Positions 59,599 to 64,000 of a stretch of 64,000 nucleotides of DNA are shown piece by piece (the first letter of the stretch is position 1; each line of letters opens with the position of its first letter). The notes beneath the pieces were generated by a model. It made no database searches, was not told the DNA's origin, and was given only the letters and a program-made list of their open reading frames with translations. Position numbers and translations under genes: made by a program. Source of the stretch: Lates calcarifer (Eukaryota; Chordata; Actinopteri; Centropomidae); assembly GCF_001640805.2 (NCBI RefSeq), contig NC_066852.1:10772194-10836193 (forward strand), read 5' to 3'.

Positions 59599-60702
59599 TT
59601 ACAGCCATGACTTTTTGATTCTTCCTATTTTTGCCATATTGTGAATTCTAGCCTTGGTGCGCTCCTTTTCATCTGGATTTCTCTTTGACATACACTCCAG
59701 CGTAGAGTCTGTCTCAAAGGAGATTGCCGAGGCCTGGTTCGGAACACCACTGCTCTTCTCACAGGACACAGTAGATGAGGTCTGCAGGACGACCCTGCCA
59801 CGCAAAGAGTGTTTGAGCTCAAGCAGCAGTGGGTTGTTGTCGGAATATAACTCCACCTGCACGGGGTCCCTGTTTGAGTCGCAGCATGTGCAGCACGCTG
59901 AGAATAGTACTCTGAAAATATAAATCCAACCTAGATAATGCAGCTCCACAATGTTCAAGATGAAACAACCCAGACTGACACTGAACATGAAGTTGAGGAA
60001 GATGGTCTTTTCTGTCGCTCGAGACACAAAACAGTCAGTTCGGTTTGGACAGGGGTAGGTTTCACAGCGGAAAAGGTGTGGGACTTCAAATCCAAATAGG
60101 GAATACTGCCCAATGAGGAAGATTATCTCCATAATGGAGCGCAGCAAAACATGTATGATGTAGATAAGTAATATTTGACTGGAGAGCTGCGTTGGATCCT
60201 TTCCTACCTCTCTCATCTCCTCATCCAGCTGGCTCCTCTCCTCACACTCACTGTCCTGTGAGCTCCAGTCCTCATTGTCATAGACTGTGCTATAAGGACT
60301 GTCAAACTCCTTATCTCCTTCTATACATTTTTCCCTTTCAAGCGCAGGTGAGGACCTAGGTACCACTTCAATCTTCTTCACCTCTACCTTTTCATTCTTG
60401 GTGATTTTTTGCAAGACATAGACGACATAGAAAATAGAAGGTGTGGATACAAGAACAATCTGAAAGACCCAAAAACGCAAGTGTGAGACGGGAGCAAAAG
60501 TGTCATAGCACACGTTATTGCACCCGGGCTGGAGGGTGTTGCAGGTGAACTTGGACTGCTCGTCGCTGTAGACAGCATCCCCCACCAGGGCAACGAGCAA
60601 GATGCGGAAGATGAGCAGCATTGTCAGCCATATCTTACCAATGACTGTGGAATGGTTTTGAACCTCTGTTAGGAAGCGGCCAAGAATGGACCAGTCTCCC
60701 AT
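59599..60702 (-). CDS. Connexin (gap junction protein), single coding exon
   Basis: This 367-residue protein assembles as hexameric connexons in the plasma membrane to form intercellular channels. Four membrane segments are visible at about 22-44, 76-96, 176-198 and 234-257. The first extracellular loop has Cys 54, 61 and 65 (C-x6-C-x3-C), the second Cys 213, 218 and 224 (C-x4-C-x5-C), both canonical. The cytoplasmic loop (about 97-175) is long and acidic. The conserved SRPTEKT of the second loop reads SRATEKT. A cysteine cluster (ACCTCC, 269-274) follows the fourth segment, and the protein ends KKSWL, which may be a PDZ ligand. The start follows a splice acceptor (TTCCACAG, then AAATGG), as in other connexins with a 5' UTR intron. 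Features are shared with gamma and delta classes, so I give no symbol. Confidence 0.93.
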   Translation of the reverse strand: MGDWSILGRFLTEVQNHSTVIGKIWLTMLLIFRILLVALVGDAVYSDEQSKFTCNTLQPGCNNVCYDTFAPVSHLRFWVFQIVLVSTPSIFYVVYVLQKITKNEKVEVKKIEVVPRSSPALEREKCIEGDKEFDSPYSTVYDNEDWSSQDSECEERSQLDEEMREVGKDPTQLSSQILLIYIIHVLLRSIMEIIFLIGQYSLFGFEVPHLFRCETYPCPNRTDCFVSRATEKTIFLNFMFSVSLGCFILNIVELHYLGWIYIFRVLFSACCTCCDSNRDPVQVELYSDNNPLLLELKHSLRGRVVLQTSSTVSCEKSSGVPNQASAISFETDSTLECMSKRNPDEKERTKARIHNMAKIGRIKKSWL

Positions 60703-61024
60703 TTCTGTGGAAACACAATAGGTAACACATTATTTACACCACTACTGTTTTTATCAGTTACTTACTTATTTTCAAACTGCAGCAGTTGCACACACACACA
60801 CACACACCATGCATTCCTTAGATGAAAAATGCCCTAAATATGACCCACTAGTGTTAGCAAGCAAGCAGGTGCATGAAACCAGATGTATTTGCACATGTAT
60901 GACTTCCAAATATTATCTAGATTTCAATATTGACCCAGAAATCCCTCGTAACTATACAATAAATACCAGAAAACTGCTTTCTCAGTGTGTCATCGTCTCA
61001 TGTTTGTGTGTCACAATCTAGCAT

Positions 61025-61220
61025 GTACTTTTATTTTATTTTTTATTTTATTTTTACTTTTATTGTATATATGTATAGTGTGTCTATAGTGTGTTTATAG
61101 TTTTCTGTTTGTATGTTTTAAAGTACTGTGTCTTTTGTTTGTCTTTTTCTCAAGCCGAAAGCTCCCTAACGGAATTTTGTTATGTGAATGCAAAATGACA
61201 AATAAAGAATTCTTGATTCA
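61025..61220 (+). mobile_element. 3' tail of a LINE-type retroelement (fragment)
   Basis: A T-rich lead is followed by CTCCCTAACGGAATTTTGTTATGTGAATGC, AAAATGACAAATAAAGAATTC and a short TTGATTCAATG tail, the layout of fish L2/CR1-like 3' ends (AATTT...ATGACAATAAAG). No reverse transcriptase remains. Confidence 0.45.
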
Positions 61221-61496
61221 ATGCAATCTGTCACTGGATTTTTCAAAAGTTGTGTATTTTATAAGCCATTCCATAACCACAAACAAATAGAACGCTTATT
61301 TACATTCAGTGAGACACCATTTAAAATTCATGGTTTTATAGATTTGTACTCAAATTAACATATAAAAAAACCTCCTAATTCAGTGGTTTATTTTGAAATG
61401 AATAAAAAAATAATTCTTCTCACAAAGTAAAAGAAGCCACAAACATTATCAACTTTTATGATGCTCATTATCTTCTGTTGTCCTGGTGGAACTTAC

Positions 61497-61610
61497 CTTT
61501 GGAGAATCTGGATCTTCCTTATCCAAAGCTGGAAAATCATCAGAGGAAGCAATCTGCATAACTGTATTTTCAAGTGGAGCCCGTTGCTGGATGTTTTTGT
61601 ATGTTTTGAG
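61497..61610 (-). other. Exon-like open segment of unknown origin
   Basis: 114 nt (38 codons) lie between a strong acceptor (TTCTGCCCTCATCCAG) and a perfect donor (CCAAAG|GTAAGT). The open phase-0 frame reads KTYKNIQQRAPLENTVMQIA then SSDDFPALDKEDPDSPK. Joined to the connexin exon it would not be in frame with the connexin start. It may be a 5' UTR exon of the connexin, an exon of an unrecognised gene, or a relic of a mobile element. Confidence 0.35.
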
Positions 61611-63743
61611 CTGGATGAGGGCAGAACGGGCTGACCACACATATTCCCTAACTCTAACTGAAACGTCGGTTGCACTGTATGTGAATAAAGGCTTTCAATG
61701 TACAGTGGGACAAAGATTGAAGCATACAATGGGGGCACCTTCGCTGAACAGCCATTCACTAATGAGCAAAGAGTTCAAAGAAGGTACTGGAAAGAGTGTG
61801 CACAACAGTGACTCATGCATGGATCTGCATCCATTTTCATTTCTGGAGCTGAAATACAAGTCTCAATATCCCATAAGATTTTAATACTTTAGCCTTAATG
61901 GAGGCACTTTACTAATCTTCTAAATGTAATGAGAACAATCCCCAATATGTTTCAAATGTAAAATGTGCACTCTTTAGTGTTCAGATTTTAATTTCATTTA
62001 TAGTTAGTAGTTGGCTGAATGCTGTCTAGAATAAGAATTTAGCTCTTGTAAATTCCGACTTACTTAATTTGAGACAGTGATACACTATAGTACCAATTAT
62101 TTTTATGCTATGGTATATACCGACTATAGTCAATAAAATGACAATCTTTTATCTACCAATACTCAGTCATAATGCAAAATTCAACAATGTTTGACATGCT
62201 AATTGCTTAATTGTGCCCTGTGTACATTGCCTGGTGTTGCCAAGCAATCTGAGCCCTGTTACTTTGGTGACATCAGTTAATTAGCTTTAAACAGCACTCC
62301 TAACTAATAACTAATTATCAGCTCAATACAAAGGTTTATTTTTTAGTTTATTAACACATTTTCCTGCAGATTTCTATGCCAGGTTTGAATGAAGGATGTT
62401 GCAACGACATACAGCCGTATGTTTCTTAGTTATCTGAGCCCTTGGTGCTTATGAAGGTCATCTGGCATTACCTACTGTTCTTGTAACTTCAGAGGCGCTG
62501 TACTTTTTTCTTGGCTGTCTACGAGGTTGAGGGTGTCATCTGACTACAGACTGGCATCTTGTTTTCCTAATATTGTCTGCCTGCATTTAGTATGACTTAT
62601 TACCCAGTTCCAACAGAGGTAGCAGTTATATATTGATATTCACAGATATATGTCACATAATATGTTCTTTTTAACATCTCTATAAAGTCTAATGTGTGAA
62701 ACAGCTTTGACACAGATTCAAAACATCAGGATAACATGAGGCGACTGTGTGCGTTTCCAGTGTGCATGTCAGTTACCTGAGGCTGCATGTTAGTTAATCA
62801 TTAGTCATACAGTTTGAGGATGAAAGATATATCACAGCAAAGGACAAATCTGCATTTGTTCTGGAGATGAATCGTGAATAAAGCCATGTGTAGAAATAAT
62901 GCTTACATTTATTTAAGTGCTTCATTTGAAGTAGAATTATTTCTTTTCTCTTTAGTAAACCTCCAGTCTATGTAAGCATCTCAGAAACAACATCAGAAAC
63001 AACCTATACATCCATTGGACCTCATTGTCACCTGACAAACAAGGGGGTGAGGCTCATTCTTCACCTCAGGAGATTCAGTGGGGTAAATGCAAAATATCAA
63101 ATTCTGCAAGAAATATGCATATAAGATATGATGAAAAAAAATATTTTTGACCTTAGTTTATATAATGTAAGTGGTGTATTTGCCGCACAGGGTTAGACTG
63201 GATGTATGTTGTTTTGGTCCACTGGAGGCAATTCGTGCAATTTATGGGCTCTGACGTTTTCATTCATTCCCAGCCCATGAATGAAATTAAACTGCTACGC
63301 ACGCGGAATATTTCTTGGTCCGTTTAAATTGAAACACCTTTATTTATAGGACAAAAGATAGCCTAATTGTTTGTAATGCAGATAAACCGATTTCCAATCC
63401 CAGTGTTTTCTATTTAAAAAAAGGAACAGAGTGTTACTGAAACACAATCGTAACCCCACCACATGCGACAGTAGTCGACTAACAAATGCCCCTCGCTGGG
63501 TCAGCGAAAAACCATCCAGAGGGGTGTTCAGAAAACGAACTACATCTAATTCGTTCCGTTATAGGAGAAAAACGATTCAGATAATCTCTTCTAAAGATAA
63601 GTAAGAAAACCTTTTGAGTTAACAGTCTTTATTTAATAATATGTCCCTTATGGGCTGCATAAATGATTACACGGATTCTTTTTTGCAAACTAAATTTAAC
63701 TTCTCCCCTAAATAGTATGTAAAGTGGTTCAACCCTCGAGGTT

Positions 63744-63771
63744 ACCGGAAGTTGTTTCAGCTGCCATGTTT
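63744..63771 (+). promoter_or_regulatory. ETS/YY1-type promoter at right edge
   Basis: ACCGGAAGT (63744-63752) followed 10 bases later by GCCATGTTTG, in a CpG-containing patch, directly upstream of a candidate first exon. The same ETS plus YY1 layout is seen at the myo18a promoter. Confidence 0.5.
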
Positions 63772-63826
63772 GGTTGCTTTGTTGTAGGCTTCTACCAGGT
63801 TTCCTACAGAATTAGTAAGTGTGGAA

Positions 63827-63859
63827 ATGGAGCCGAGCTGGAGTACGTTTCTTTTTCAA
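63827..63859 (+). CDS. First coding segment of an unidentified gene (partial)
   Basis: ATG in good context (GGAAATGG) opens 11 codons, MEPSWSTFLFQ, ending at a consensus donor CAA|GTAAGT. Promoter motifs lie 60-80 bases upstream. The remaining exons are outside the window. I do not recognise the protein. An upstream ATG at 63765 in another frame is an alternative. Confidence 0.5.
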
Positions 63860-64000
63860 GTAAGTTCACTCTTTAGGAGGGAAACGGGGATAGCTCGTTA
63901 AACAACCTTTAAAAAAGCGAGCACTGACTATGTTCGCGGTAAAACCAGTTTTTAAACGAGTAATGCCAAGATCAAGTAACCAAGCAAAACAATGGTATAT

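Larger units (their letters stand above)
60703..63739. other. Intergenic region upstream of the connexin
   Basis: Holds a splice acceptor directly before the connexin start (60705-60706), a short (CA)n run at 60788, a LINE-type tail, an exon-like segment (61497-61610) and otherwise AT-rich sequence. The connexin promoter was not located. Confidence 0.5.

Overview
The window is vertebrate nuclear DNA, most likely from a percomorph (perch-like) teleost. Coding sequence is split into many short exons with GT-AG or GC-AG borders. Introns are short to medium and rich in (TG)n/(CA)n tracts. Several interspersed repeats are of types I recognise from percomorph genomes (for example at 10614-10935, 22790-22960, 33715-33845 and 54005-54165). 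No operons, CRISPR arrays, tRNA or rRNA genes were seen.

Nearly the whole window (about 1-58300, minus strand) is one gene, unconventional myosin XVIIIa (myo18a). I traced a noncoding first exon at about 58152-58280 and 43 coding exons from 56865 down to 649. The phases are compatible throughout, and the total is 8301 nt, or 2766 codons plus stop if every optional exon is included. Domain order is: lysine/glutamate-rich N-terminus and PDZ domain (exon 2), a block of four phase-0 optional exons that includes a 795-nt proline-rich exon with five PPxGFIP repeats (exons 3-6), a myosin motor with degenerate nucleotide-binding loops (exons 7-24), an IQ region (exon 25), a long coiled coil (exons 26-42), and a 1.4-kb terminal exon encoding a serine-rich tail (exons 43-44). 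The proline-rich exon and serine-rich tail resemble what is described for the striated-muscle isoform Myo18A-gamma of mouse. Three introns use GC donors instead of GT.

About 1.3 kb upstream of the myo18a promoter, on the same strand, is a connexin whose coding sequence (367 aa) sits in one exon (59599-60702), preceded by a 5' UTR splice acceptor. The roughly 3 kb beyond it holds a LINE-type 3' tail and an unexplained exon-like segment (61497-61610). At the right edge (63740-63860) a CpG-bearing ETS/YY1-type promoter appears to start a plus-strand gene, of which only an 11-codon first coding segment is visible.

Exon coordinates were read by eye from splice signals, phase and remembered similarity to human MYO18A. 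No alignment or transcript data were available.
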